A program made the translations under genes and the position numbers. Of a stretch of DNA of 5,163 nt, positions 1-5,163 are shown piece by piece. The stretch lies in assembly GCA_913775005.1 (NCBI GenBank), contig CAJYKY010000120.1:1-5163 (forward strand), written 5' to 3'. The DNA is from an uncultured Achromobacter sp. GTDB lineage: Bacteria > Pseudomonadota > Gammaproteobacteria > Burkholderiales > Burkholderiaceae_B. The notes under the pieces are model-generated. The model worked only from the letters and a program-made list of their open reading frames with translations, had not been told where the DNA came from and did no database searches. Numbering within the stretch: position 1 is the stretch's first letter; each line of letters begins with the position of its first letter.

Positions 1-1
1 T

Positions 2-22
2 GACCGGGACAAGCTGGTTTAG
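2..22 (+). CDS. possible 3' end of an upstream gene (last six codons)
   Basis: In the frame beginning at base 2 the sequence reads Asp-Arg-Asp-Lys-Leu-Val followed by a TAG stop, a composition plausible for the tail of a real gene. Nothing upstream is visible, so the product cannot be named. The other + frames are less convincing: one starts with a stop codon and the other runs on out of frame through the dehydrogenase gene. If real, this gene ends 72 bases before the dehydrogenase start and could be co-transcribed with it. This is a weak inference from six codons. Confidence 0.25.
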   Translation, partial: DRDKLV

Positions 23-32
23 ACTGCCGTGG

Positions 33-55
33 GCAGCAGCAGCAGCCGCTGCTCC
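33..55 (+). repeat. CAG-rich hairpin upstream of the dehydrogenase gene
   Basis: Bases 33-46 are a short run of GCA/CAG triplets. AGCAGC at 38-43 can pair with GCTGCT at 48-53 around a four-base loop, and alternative registers are possible because of the triplet repetition. The following CCTTTCC is pyrimidine-rich but is not a proper T run, so this is at best a weak terminator for an upstream gene or a leader structure before the dehydrogenase. It may also be chance in GC-rich DNA. Confidence 0.25.
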
Positions 56-80
56 TTTCCGCTACCCATTCCTATTTCGC

Positions 81-85
81 AAGGA
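81..85 (+). promoter_or_regulatory. ribosome binding site of the aldehyde dehydrogenase
   Basis: AAGGA lies nine bases before the ATG at 95. It is the only good Shine-Dalgarno match near the 5' end of this frame, and it decides for the ATG over the upstream GTG at 29. Confidence 0.7.
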
Positions 86-94
86 ACGACAGGC

Positions 95-1522
95 ATGTAT
101 GAACAGTTGGCGCTGTATATCGACGGCGAATTCGTCGCCGGCGAGGGCAGGCGCACCCAGGACGTCATCAACCCCGCCACGCTGGAAGTGCTGGGTCAAC
201 TGCCGCACGCCACCGAAGCGGATCTGGACCACGCGCTGGCCGCCGCGCAGCGTGCATTCGAATCGTGGAAGAAGTCTTCGCCGATGGATCGTTCAGCCAT
301 CTTGCGACAAGTTGCCACGCTGTCGCGCGAGCGCGCCAAAGAGATCGGCCGCAACATGACGCTGGACCAAGGCAAGCCCCTGGCCGAAGCCGTGGGCGAA
401 GTCACGTCCTGCGCCGACCACGCCGACTGGCACGCCGAAGAATGCCGCCGCATCTACGGCCGCGTGATCCCACCGCGCAACCCCGACGTGCGCCAGATCG
501 TCGTGCGTGAACCCATTGGCGTGTGCGCCGCATTCACGCCGTGGAACTTCCCGTACAACCAGGCCATCCGCAAGATCGCCGCGGCGATCGGCGCCGGTTG
601 CACCGTGGTGCTCAAGGGCCCTGAAGATTCGCCCAGCGCCGTCATGGCCATTGCCCGTATGTTCCACGACGCCGGCCTGCCTAAAGGTGTGCTGAACATC
701 GTCTGGGGAGAACCGGCCAAGATCTCCGACTACCTGATCCGCTCGCCGATCGTGCGCAAGGTGTCGTTCACCGGTTCCGTGCCGGTGGGCAAGCAGCTGG
801 CCGCACTGGCCGGCGCCCACATGAAGCGCGTCACGATGGAACTGGGCGGCCATTCGCCCGTGCTGGTGTTCGACGACGCCGACATCGACCGCGCCGCTGA
901 AATGCTGGCCCGGTTCAAAGTCCGCAACGCGGGCCAGGTCTGCGTATCGCCCACGCGCTTTTACGTACAGGAAGGCGCCTACGAACAATTCCTGGCACGC
1001 TTTTCCGACGTGCTCAAGAACATCAAAGTGGGCGACGGCCTGGAAGCCGGCACCGACATGGGCCCCTTGGCGCACGAGCGTCGCGTGCCCGCCATGAGCG
1101 CCTTCATCGACGACGCCAAAAAGCACGGCGGCAAAGTCGTCGTGGGTGGCGGCCCGCTGGATCGCAAGGGCTTCTTCTTCGCGCCCACGGTGGTCACCGA
1201 ACTGCCGGACGATTCCATGCTGATGACCGAAGAGCCCTTCGGCCCCGTCGCGCCCGTGGTGCGCTTCAAGGACACTGATGAAGTCCTGCGCCGCGCCAAC
1301 AGCCTGCCCTTCGGCCTGTCGTCCTACGTGTTCACGAACTCGTTGAAGACGGCCACCAAGGTGTCGAACGGGCTGGAAGCCGGCATGGTCAACATCAACC
1401 ACTTCGGCAGCGCGCTGGCCGAAACGCCGTTCGGCGGCATCAAGGACAGCGGCATCGGCAGCGAAGGCGGCCTGGAAACGTTCGACGGCTACCTCGTCAC
1501 GAAATTCATCACGCACCTCTGA
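95..1522 (+). CDS. NAD(P)-dependent aldehyde dehydrogenase, succinate-semialdehyde-dehydrogenase-like
   Basis: This 475-residue protein is full length for the ALDH superfamily, whose members oxidise an aldehyde to the carboxylic acid with NAD(P)+ in the cytoplasm. The motifs seen are, in order: TPWNFP with the catalytic-site Asn151; VLKGPE with cofactor-binding Lys174 and Glu177; the FTGS glycine turn from Phe225; MELGG with general-base Glu249; GQVC with nucleophile Cys283; and EEPFGP with Glu380. A Glu at position 177 is common in NAD-preferring ALDHs, so NAD+ is the likelier cofactor. The ATG at 95 is chosen because AAGGA at 81-85 lies nine bases upstream and the protein then begins with a typical ALDH start (YIDGEF). 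A GTG at 29 in the same frame would add 22 unlikely Ser-rich residues. Overall style resembles proteins annotated as succinate-semialdehyde dehydrogenase, but the second active-site Cys of GabD is absent (Cys-Val-Ser here), so the substrate is uncertain. A strong terminator follows the gene. Confidence 0.95.
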   Translation: MYEQLALYIDGEFVAGEGRRTQDVINPATLEVLGQLPHATEADLDHALAAAQRAFESWKKSSPMDRSAILRQVATLSRERAKEIGRNMTLDQGKPLAEAVGEVTSCADHADWHAEECRRIYGRVIPPRNPDVRQIVVREPIGVCAAFTPWNFPYNQAIRKIAAAIGAGCTVVLKGPEDSPSAVMAIARMFHDAGLPKGVLNIVWGEPAKISDYLIRSPIVRKVSFTGSVPVGKQLAALAGAHMKRVTMELGGHSPVLVFDDADIDRAAEMLARFKVRNAGQVCVSPTRFYVQEGAYEQFLARFSDVLKNIKVGDGLEAGTDMGPLAHERRVPAMSAFIDDAKKHGGKVVVGGGPLDRKGFFFAPTVVTELPDDSMLMTEEPFGPVAPVVRFKDTDEVLRRANSLPFGLSSYVFTNSLKTATKVSNGLEAGMVNINHFGSALAETPFGGIKDSGIGSEGGLETFDGYLVTKFITHL

Positions 1523-1551
1523 TCGCCCGCGCGTTACGCCATCGAATCTTG

Positions 1552-1574
1552 AAAGCCCCGCAAGGGGCTTTTTT
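1552..1574 (+). terminator. strong rho-independent terminator after the aldehyde dehydrogenase
   Basis: A perfect stem pairs AAAGCCCC (1552-1559) with GGGGCTTT (1564-1571) around a GCAA tetraloop of the stable GNRA class. It runs into a six-T tract (1569-1574). It begins 29 bases after the dehydrogenase stop and should end that transcript, separating it from the downstream phosphoesterase gene. Confidence 0.92.
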
Positions 1575-1580
1575 CATGCC

Positions 1581-1593
1581 GCGCACAGTGCGC
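1581..1593. repeat. 13-bp palindrome GCGCAC-A-GTGCGC, possible operator
   Basis: A perfect inverted repeat of six-base arms around a single central A lies seven bases past the terminator T tract, in the leader of the phosphoesterase gene. The adjoining bases 1588-1600 form a second, overlapping imperfect inverted repeat (GTGC...GCAC). A protein-binding site for a dimeric regulator is possible, but no known regulator is recognised. Confidence 0.35.
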
Positions 1594-1654
1594 AGTGCAC
1601 CTCGCCGGCCCCATTCATGATGCTGTCATCCACGTCCCTGACCATTGCGCCTCG

Positions 1655-1672
1655 CTGACAGGCAGCTGACCG
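1655..1672 (+). promoter_or_regulatory. Pho-box-like direct repeat upstream of the phosphoesterase
   Basis: CTGACAG and CTGACCG are separated by GCAG, giving an 11-base repeat period. The established PhoB-binding box is two CTGTCAT-type heptamers with a four-base spacer. This site keeps that spacing and matches five of seven and four of seven positions. A further CTGTCAT heptamer, identical to the consensus, occurs at 1623-1629 but out of phase. The site is 46 bases before the start codon of a predicted phosphoesterase, so phosphate control is attractive but unproven. No clear -10 hexamer is visible at the expected distance. Confidence 0.35.
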
Positions 1673-1681
1673 CGCATGCGC
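1672..1681. repeat. 10-bp perfect palindrome GCGCATGCGC
   Basis: This palindrome shares its GCGCA/TGCGC arms with the one at 1581-1593 but has no spacer. It immediately follows, and by one base overlaps, the Pho-box-like repeat. It could be a half of a two-site operator, or it could be chance in GC-rich sequence. Confidence 0.25.
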
Positions 1682-1702
1682 TCACTGCCTGCTCCCCACT
1701 TC

Positions 1703-1707
1703 AGGAA
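1703..1707 (+). promoter_or_regulatory. ribosome binding site of the phosphoesterase lipoprotein
   Basis: AGGAA lies eleven bases before the ATG at 1719, a slightly long but acceptable spacing. An earlier ATG at 1708 directly abuts this site and opens only a four-codon frame ending in the TGA that overlaps the true start. Confidence 0.55.
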
Positions 1708-1718
1708 ATGAACGCGCA

Positions 1719-3887
1719 ATGACTTCCCTTACTCGCTTTGCCCGCACGGCAGGCGCCGCCACCCTGCTTGCCATCCTGGCCGCTTGCGGCGGCGACGATG
1801 ATGACAACAACAAGCCGGCCGAGCAGACGCCGCCCCCGGTTGCCGAAACGCCCGTCACGCCGCCCGCCCCCGTGCAAGTCGCGTTCATGCCCGACATCCA
1901 CTTCCATGACGTCTATGCGGACTTCAAGGACGGTTCGTTCCCCGGCATCCCGAATCCCAAGCATGGCGACAACGCCACCGTCCGCACGATGTATGCGCAG
2001 CTGACGTCCACGCGGCTGTTCAACGAAAACTACTTCGCCTTCCTGGCCGCTCTGGACGACGCCGTGGCACGTGGCGTGAAGTACATCGCCTTGCCGGGCG
2101 ACTTCTCGGACGACGGCCAGCCCGTGCACATGCGCGGCCTGGTCAAGATCATGGACGACTACTCGAAGAAGCACGGCATCCAGTTCTTTGCCGCGCCGGG
2201 CAACCATGATCCCAACCGCCCCTTCAACCAGGCCGCCGGCAAGAGCGACTACCTGGGCCTGGACCCGGTGACCGGCGCCATCGGCTTCTCGCAACCGATC
2301 TACAGCCGCGGCGGCAACGCAGCTTGCAGCACGCCCTACAGCGGCGACTGGGCGCGCGTTGGCAACACGTACTGCACCGAAGAAGTGCTGCACATGGGCT
2401 ATGCCGGCATTACCGACGCGCTTAAGCAGCATGGCTTCATGCCGCAGCCGCAGAACGTCTATTACGAAACGCCGTACAGCACCTACAAGTACGAAGACTA
2501 CGATTACGACACCGCGCTGTCGCAGGCCAACTGGATCAACCGCCAGTACGAGATCTGCGCCGAAGGCACGGGCGGCCCGAACAAGCCGCAGAACTACACC
2601 CTGTGCAAGATGGTGCCGGACACGTCTTACGTGGTCGAACCCGTCAAGGGCGTGTGGCTGGTCGGCCTGGACGCCAACGTCTACGTGCCCACGGGCATCG
2701 GCGCCAATGACTTCACCGGCTCCGGCGACCAGGGCTACAACAAGATGCTCACGCACAAGGCCCACGTCATCAAATGGCTGACGGACGTCGTGGCGCGCGG
2801 CAAGGCGCAGGGCAAGCAGGTCATCGCGTTCAGCCACTTCCCGATGTCGGAATTCTTCAATGGCGCCTCCGATGACATCGAAGCGCTGTTGGGCGTGAAC
2901 AAGATGCAGATGATCCGCCGCCCGGCCGAGAACACCACGCGCGCGCTGGCCGAAACCGGCCTCAAGGTGCACGTGGGCGGCCACATGCACTTTAACGACA
3001 TGGCGGTGCGCAACTATGGCGCCGACACGGCGCTGTTCAACATCCAGGCGCCCTCCATGGCGGCCTATGTGCCGGCCTACAAGCTGATGACGCTGCAAAG
3101 CGCCGACGAGATCGAAGTGCAGACCATCCGTCTGGACAAGGTGCCGCGCTTTGATGAACTGTTCGACCTGTACCGCGCCGAAAACGCCTACACCACCCCC
3201 CCGCGTTGGGATGTGTCGATTCTGGATGCCACGGACTACGGCGACTTCACCTACCGCTACATGAGCGAGCTGGTGCGCCTGCGCCTCTTGAACGACGACT
3301 GGCGTTGCGAGATGCGTGAACTGGTCAAGAGCCCGCTTACCGGCGCTGACCTGTTGACGCTGTCGCAGCTGCAAACCACCGTCACGCTCAAGGAGCTGGC
3401 CAACACCGGCAACCAGAACAATCTGGCTCCGGCGTTCTTCGCGTGCCTGGCTGAAGGTGGTGGCAGCGGTGCCAGCAACGCCGCCTATGCCGGCAACCTG
3501 GCTGATGCCCAGGCCCGCGCAGAAGCCCTGGCGCAAGCCAATGGCATGAAGCTGGCGGACTTTGCACAGTGGAAGGCGCTGGACATGGCGGGTGACTTCG
3601 TGCGTATCGCCAACGCGGGTGACCTGGCGTTTGCCGACATCCCGGCTCAGCGCGCCAACCAGTACAAGCTCTTGGCCCAGGCGCTGTCCAACACCAATGC
3701 CGCGCTGCAAATGAACGGCAACAGCGTCAGCAACGCCAACACCTTGGCAGACCTGTTCAAGGCACGCTTCAAGCCGCTGATGGCGATCATGCTGAAGCTG
3801 GCTGCGGGCGCGCCGTCGGAGCATATCCGATTGGATCTTTCCAGCAACAGCATCGTGAATCTGTCGAACCAGCCGTCACCGTTCTGA
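1719..3887 (+). CDS. exported lipoprotein of the calcineurin-like metallophosphoesterase superfamily
   Basis: This 722-residue protein begins with a lipoprotein signal: basic residues, a hydrophobic stretch, and the lipobox LAAC with Cys23. Gly at +2 predicts outer-membrane sorting by the Lol rule known from E. coli. A poly-Asp stretch (26-29) and a Pro-rich tether (about 33-51) follow. All superfamily metal ligands are visible: Asp59-x-His61, GD at Asp128, GNHD at 161-164, His373, and GHMH with His422 and His424. It should therefore be a dinuclear-metal phosphomonoesterase, phosphodiesterase or nucleotidase acting outside the cytoplasm. The core is interrupted by roughly 140 extra residues carrying Cys203, Cys219, Cys280 and Cys296. 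About 250 residues after 470 are mostly helical-looking and Ala/Leu/Asn-rich, with Cys530 and Cys576, and I cannot assign them to a domain. The six non-lipobox cysteines could form disulfides. The ATG at 1719 fits an AGGAA eleven bases upstream and gives an intact signal. The substrate is unknown, and the gene is probably monocistronic. Confidence 0.93.
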   Translation: MTSLTRFARTAGAATLLAILAACGGDDDDNNKPAEQTPPPVAETPVTPPAPVQVAFMPDIHFHDVYADFKDGSFPGIPNPKHGDNATVRTMYAQLTSTRLFNENYFAFLAALDDAVARGVKYIALPGDFSDDGQPVHMRGLVKIMDDYSKKHGIQFFAAPGNHDPNRPFNQAAGKSDYLGLDPVTGAIGFSQPIYSRGGNAACSTPYSGDWARVGNTYCTEEVLHMGYAGITDALKQHGFMPQPQNVYYETPYSTYKYEDYDYDTALSQANWINRQYEICAEGTGGPNKPQNYTLCKMVPDTSYVVEPVKGVWLVGLDANVYVPTGIGANDFTGSGDQGYNKMLTHKAHVIKWLTDVVARGKAQGKQVIAFSHFPMSEFFNGASDDIEALLGVNKMQMIRRPAENTTRALAETGLKVHVGGHMHFNDMAVRNYGADTALFNIQAPSMAAYVPAYKLMTLQSADEIEVQTIRLDKVPRFDELFDLYRAENAYTTPPRWDVSILDATDYGDFTYRYMSELVRLRLLNDDWRCEMRELVKSPLTGADLLTLSQLQTTVTLKELANTGNQNNLAPAFFACLAEGGGSGASNAAYAGNLADAQARAEALAQANGMKLADFAQWKALDMAGDFVRIANAGDLAFADIPAQRANQYKLLAQALSNTNAALQMNGNSVSNANTLADLFKARFKPLMAIMLKLAAGAPSEHIRLDLSSNSIVNLSNQPSPF

Positions 3888-3905
3888 TCGGGATGCGGTA
3901 GTCAC

Positions 3906-3930
3906 AACGGCTCACCCATGGTGAGCCGTT
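3906..3930. terminator. convergent hairpin terminator between the phosphoesterase and araC-type genes
   Basis: AACGGCTCACC (3906-3916) pairs perfectly over 11 bases with GGTGAGCCGTT (3920-3930) around a CAT loop. On + it is followed by ATTTC, giving a TT-A-TTT weak T tract. It starts 18 bases after the phosphoesterase stop. On - it starts three bases after the regulator's stop codon, but the T tail there is poor. It probably works best for the + strand gene and may serve both directions or protect 3' ends. Confidence 0.75.
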
Positions 3931-3933
3931 ATT

Positions 3934-4893
3934 TCATCCGCGCGCGCGCAGATCGCGCGGCGTCATGCCGAAGCGCTTCTTGAACAACCGGCTGAAATGC
4001 GACGGGTGCGAGAACCCGACCTGATACGCCAGCTCAGCCACCGTGCGGTGCCGATGCTGCGGGTTGAGCAATAGCGCACGGCATTGATCCAGGCGTTGCT
4101 CGAAGATGAACGATTCGGCCGACAAGCCGCCCGCGCGCAGAATGCGGTGCAGGTACGCCACCGATAAGCCGCAAGCCTGCGCCACCTGCTGCGGCGACAA
4201 GGCCGGGTCCGCCAGGTGCTGACGCATGTACGCCAGCACGCGTTGCCGATGCGCCAGCGTGACGCTGCTGTCCGACTCCGACGCATGCCCCTGCCCGGGC
4301 TGCACCAGAAACAGCACGATCAGATCGATCAGGCGCTCGCCCAGCTCGGTGACTTCGGTATCGGACCAGCCACCCATGCCCTTGAACAGATGGTCCATGT
4401 AGCTGGCCAGCATCGCCCCCCGTGGCGATCCATCGTCCACCCGCAATTTATAGAACGCGCCGATGCGGGAATCGCGCTGCGACAGCGCGCTGCGCGGGAA
4501 CGACACGCTCAAGCTGCGATAGCCTGACGCCCCCAGCGCCGTGGCCTGATACGGCAGGCTTTGATTCATCAGGTACACGCAACCCGGTTCTACCTGGAAT
4601 TCACGGCCCTGCTGCCGCACGGCCAACGGACCCGCCAACGGCAAGCCAAAGGTGTAGAACTCCTGGTCCAGCCGCGACACATTGCCCGCCGTGCGCTCCA
4701 GCTTCTGTCCCTGATAGTGCAGATCATTGAACTGCAAGCTGGCGCGCCGCGCATACCGCACATGGCCGGCGAAGTGATCTGCCGCACCACGGTGCACTTC
4801 GAAAGGACCGAACGCGTCGGACAATGCCGCACGCCATTGCTCGCGCCCGTCGGCGCCAGCGGTGGCCGAGATGGCGAACTCCGAATCGGGCAT
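3934..4893 (-). CDS. AraC-family transcriptional regulator
   Basis: This 319-residue cytoplasmic DNA-binding protein has a C-terminal pair of helix-turn-helix motifs typical of AraC/XylS regulators. The first is about 232-256 (LSPQQVAQACGLSVAYLHR). The second is about 284-312 and includes the family signature GFSHPSHFSRLFKKRFGMTP. The N-terminal ~190 residues resemble the AraC_binding_2-type sensor domain of regulators such as FeaR, which control nearby catabolic genes; this is by general pattern only, and the effector is unknown. The ATG at 4893 is chosen because AGGAG (4902-4906 on the complement) lies eight bases upstream. A TTG at 4926 would add 11 residues without such a site. The gene converges on the phosphoesterase and diverges from the hydrolase, so the hydrolase is the likeliest target, with autoregulation also plausible. 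It is complete and shows no damage. Confidence 0.94.
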   Translation of the reverse strand: MPDSEFAISATAGADGREQWRAALSDAFGPFEVHRGAADHFAGHVRYARRASLQFNDLHYQGQKLERTAGNVSRLDQEFYTFGLPLAGPLAVRQQGREFQVEPGCVYLMNQSLPYQATALGASGYRSLSVSFPRSALSQRDSRIGAFYKLRVDDGSPRGAMLASYMDHLFKGMGGWSDTEVTELGERLIDLIVLFLVQPGQGHASESDSSVTLAHRQRVLAYMRQHLADPALSPQQVAQACGLSVAYLHRILRAGGLSAESFIFEQRLDQCRALLLNPQHRHRTVAELAYQVGFSHPSHFSRLFKKRFGMTPRDLRARG

Positions 4894-4901
4894 GGCGCGG
4901 T

Positions 4902-4906
4902 CTCCT
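4902..4906 (-). promoter_or_regulatory. ribosome binding site of the AraC-family regulator
   Basis: Read on the complement this is AGGAG, eight bases before the ATG at 4893. It decides the start over the upstream TTG at 4926. Confidence 0.7.
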
Positions 4907-4921
4907 GTACGCGGCACAAAG

Positions 4922-4952
4922 CGCAAATTGATCTTGCGTCTACAAGTTCTTG
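4922..4952. promoter_or_regulatory. inverted repeats in the divergent control region, possible regulator site
   Basis: CGCAA (4922-4926) and TTGCG (4934-4938) form a five-base inverted repeat with a seven-base spacer. CAAG (4943-4946) and CTTG (4949-4952) form a second one with a two-base spacer. CTTG also recurs directly at 4933 and 4949, sixteen bases apart. AraC-family proteins usually bind direct half-sites, so these are candidates for the regulator's own operator. The support is only pattern and position. Confidence 0.3.
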
Positions 4953-4981
4953 ACTCACCCTGCTCTGGGGTGGCGGGCGCA

Positions 4982-5011
4982 TTGTGATGGCCTGTCGCAG
5001 AAGTCTATATT
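4982..5011 (+). promoter_or_regulatory. sigma70-type promoter for the alpha/beta hydrolase gene
   Basis: TTGTGA (4982-4987) is a four-of-six match to the -35 consensus. It is followed after 18 bases by TATATT (5006-5011), a five-of-six match to the -10. Transcription would begin near 5017-5019, giving a leader of roughly 37 bases before the hydrolase ATG. This is the only AT-rich hexamer pair with sensible spacing in the divergent region. A modest -35 fits a promoter that needs an activator. No comparably good promoter was seen on the complement for the regulator. Confidence 0.5.
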
Positions 5012-5043
5012 CAGCCGGATAAGCACACAACCTGGACAACCCG

Positions 5044-5050
5044 GGAGGAG
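5044..5050 (+). promoter_or_regulatory. strong ribosome binding site of the alpha/beta hydrolase
   Basis: GGAGGAG contains the full GGAGG core, with six bases between that core and the ATG at 5055. It is the best Shine-Dalgarno match in the window, suggesting efficient translation of the hydrolase once transcribed. Confidence 0.75.
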
Positions 5051-5054
5051 ACTC

Positions 5055-5163
5055 ATGGCAAACGCGCCCGCAACGGCCGGCCGCCACGCGCCCGTGTCGC
5101 GCTATTTGCGCTGCGCGGGCCGCGAGCTGCACTTCATGGAATGGGGTGCTGCCGACGCGCCGC
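5055..5163 (+). CDS. probable alpha/beta hydrolase, N-terminal 36 codons only
   Basis: The reading frame opens at ATG 5055 behind a strong ribosome binding site and is cut by the window edge. The visible residues include a polar start and then YLRCAGRELHFMEWG. This matches the first beta strands of alpha/beta-hydrolase-fold enzymes, where a short strand ending in WG precedes the HG oxyanion motif. Neither that motif nor the Ser-Asp-His triad is inside the window, so the fold call is inference from a short stretch and no substrate can be given. Divergent placement 161 bases from the AraC-type gene suggests it is that regulator's target and perhaps the first gene of a catabolic operon. Confidence 0.7.
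   Translation, partial: MANAPATAGRHAPVSRYLRCAGRELHFMEWGAADAP

Noticed and set aside
29..94. GTG-initiated extension of the dehydrogenase by 22 residues
   Set aside because: It has no ribosome binding site, a Ser/Pro-rich composition, and overlaps the CAG hairpin. ATG at 95 has a well-placed AAGGA and a normal ALDH N-terminus.
293..1516. A 407-codon open frame on the - strand across the dehydrogenase gene
   Set aside because: It has the same codon-aligned antisense arrangement and the same explanation. The + frame carries the complete set of ALDH catalytic motifs.
1708..1722. Four-codon upstream frame (Met-Asn-Ala-Gln-stop) whose TGA overlaps the phosphoesterase ATG
   Set aside because: Its ATG directly abuts the AGGAA motif, leaving no room for a ribosome to use it, and the frame is too short to judge. 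Translational coupling is conceivable but unsupported.
1701..3824. A 707-codon open frame on the - strand across the phosphoesterase gene
   Set aside because: Its codons align exactly with those of the + gene. Stops there could arise only from TTA, CTA or TCA codons, which are rare at this GC content, so a long open antisense frame is expected. The translation is low-complexity, rich in Val, Arg, His and Gly, and shows no motifs, while the + frame has every metallophosphoesterase motif.
4950..4978. TTGACT as a -35 box for the hydrolase gene
   Set aside because: The hexamer is a good -35 match, but the region 16-18 bases downstream is GC-rich with no -10-like sequence. The TTGTGA/TATATT pair further on is better.
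4590..5132. A 180-codon - strand frame spanning the divergent region and the hydrolase start
   Set aside because: It overlaps the regulator gene in another frame and crosses both ribosome binding sites and the promoter. Its translation is Arg/Cys/Pro-rich and lacks any recognisable motif.

Overview
The window is GC-rich, with third codon positions strongly biased to G or C, and its gene types and spacing are those of a proteobacterial chromosome. The style of the proteins suggests a betaproteobacterium of the Alcaligenaceae (Bordetella/Achromobacter-like). That is an impression from sequence style, not a database result. I see no insertion sequence, phage gene, CRISPR array, rRNA or tRNA.

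Layout from left to right: (1) a possible last few codons of an upstream gene (2-22), then a CAG-rich hairpin; (2) a complete NAD(P)-dependent aldehyde dehydrogenase of the succinate-semialdehyde-dehydrogenase-like type on + (95-1522), closed by a strong intrinsic terminator (1552-1574); (3) a 144-bp leader (1575-1718) with two palindromes that share the same arms and a direct repeat resembling a Pho box; (4) a large exported lipoprotein with all metallophosphoesterase metal-binding motifs on + (1719-3887); (5) a long perfect hairpin (3906-3930) between convergent genes; (6) an AraC-family transcription regulator on - (3934-4893); (7) a 161-bp divergent control region with a recognisable sigma70-type promoter; (8) the first 36 codons of a probable alpha/beta hydrolase on + (5055 to the window edge).

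The genes fall into at least three transcription units. The aldehyde dehydrogenase is separated from the phosphoesterase by a terminator, so the two are probably not one operon. The phosphoesterase converges on araC. The AraC-type regulator and the hydrolase are divergent, the usual arrangement for a local activator and its catabolic target. The ordinary parts (dehydrogenase, regulator, hydrolase start) look like standard metabolic genes. The least understood is the 722-residue phosphoesterase lipoprotein. It has a large cysteine-containing insertion inside the catalytic core and about 250 C-terminal residues that I cannot assign. I found no convincing evidence of a wholly new system.
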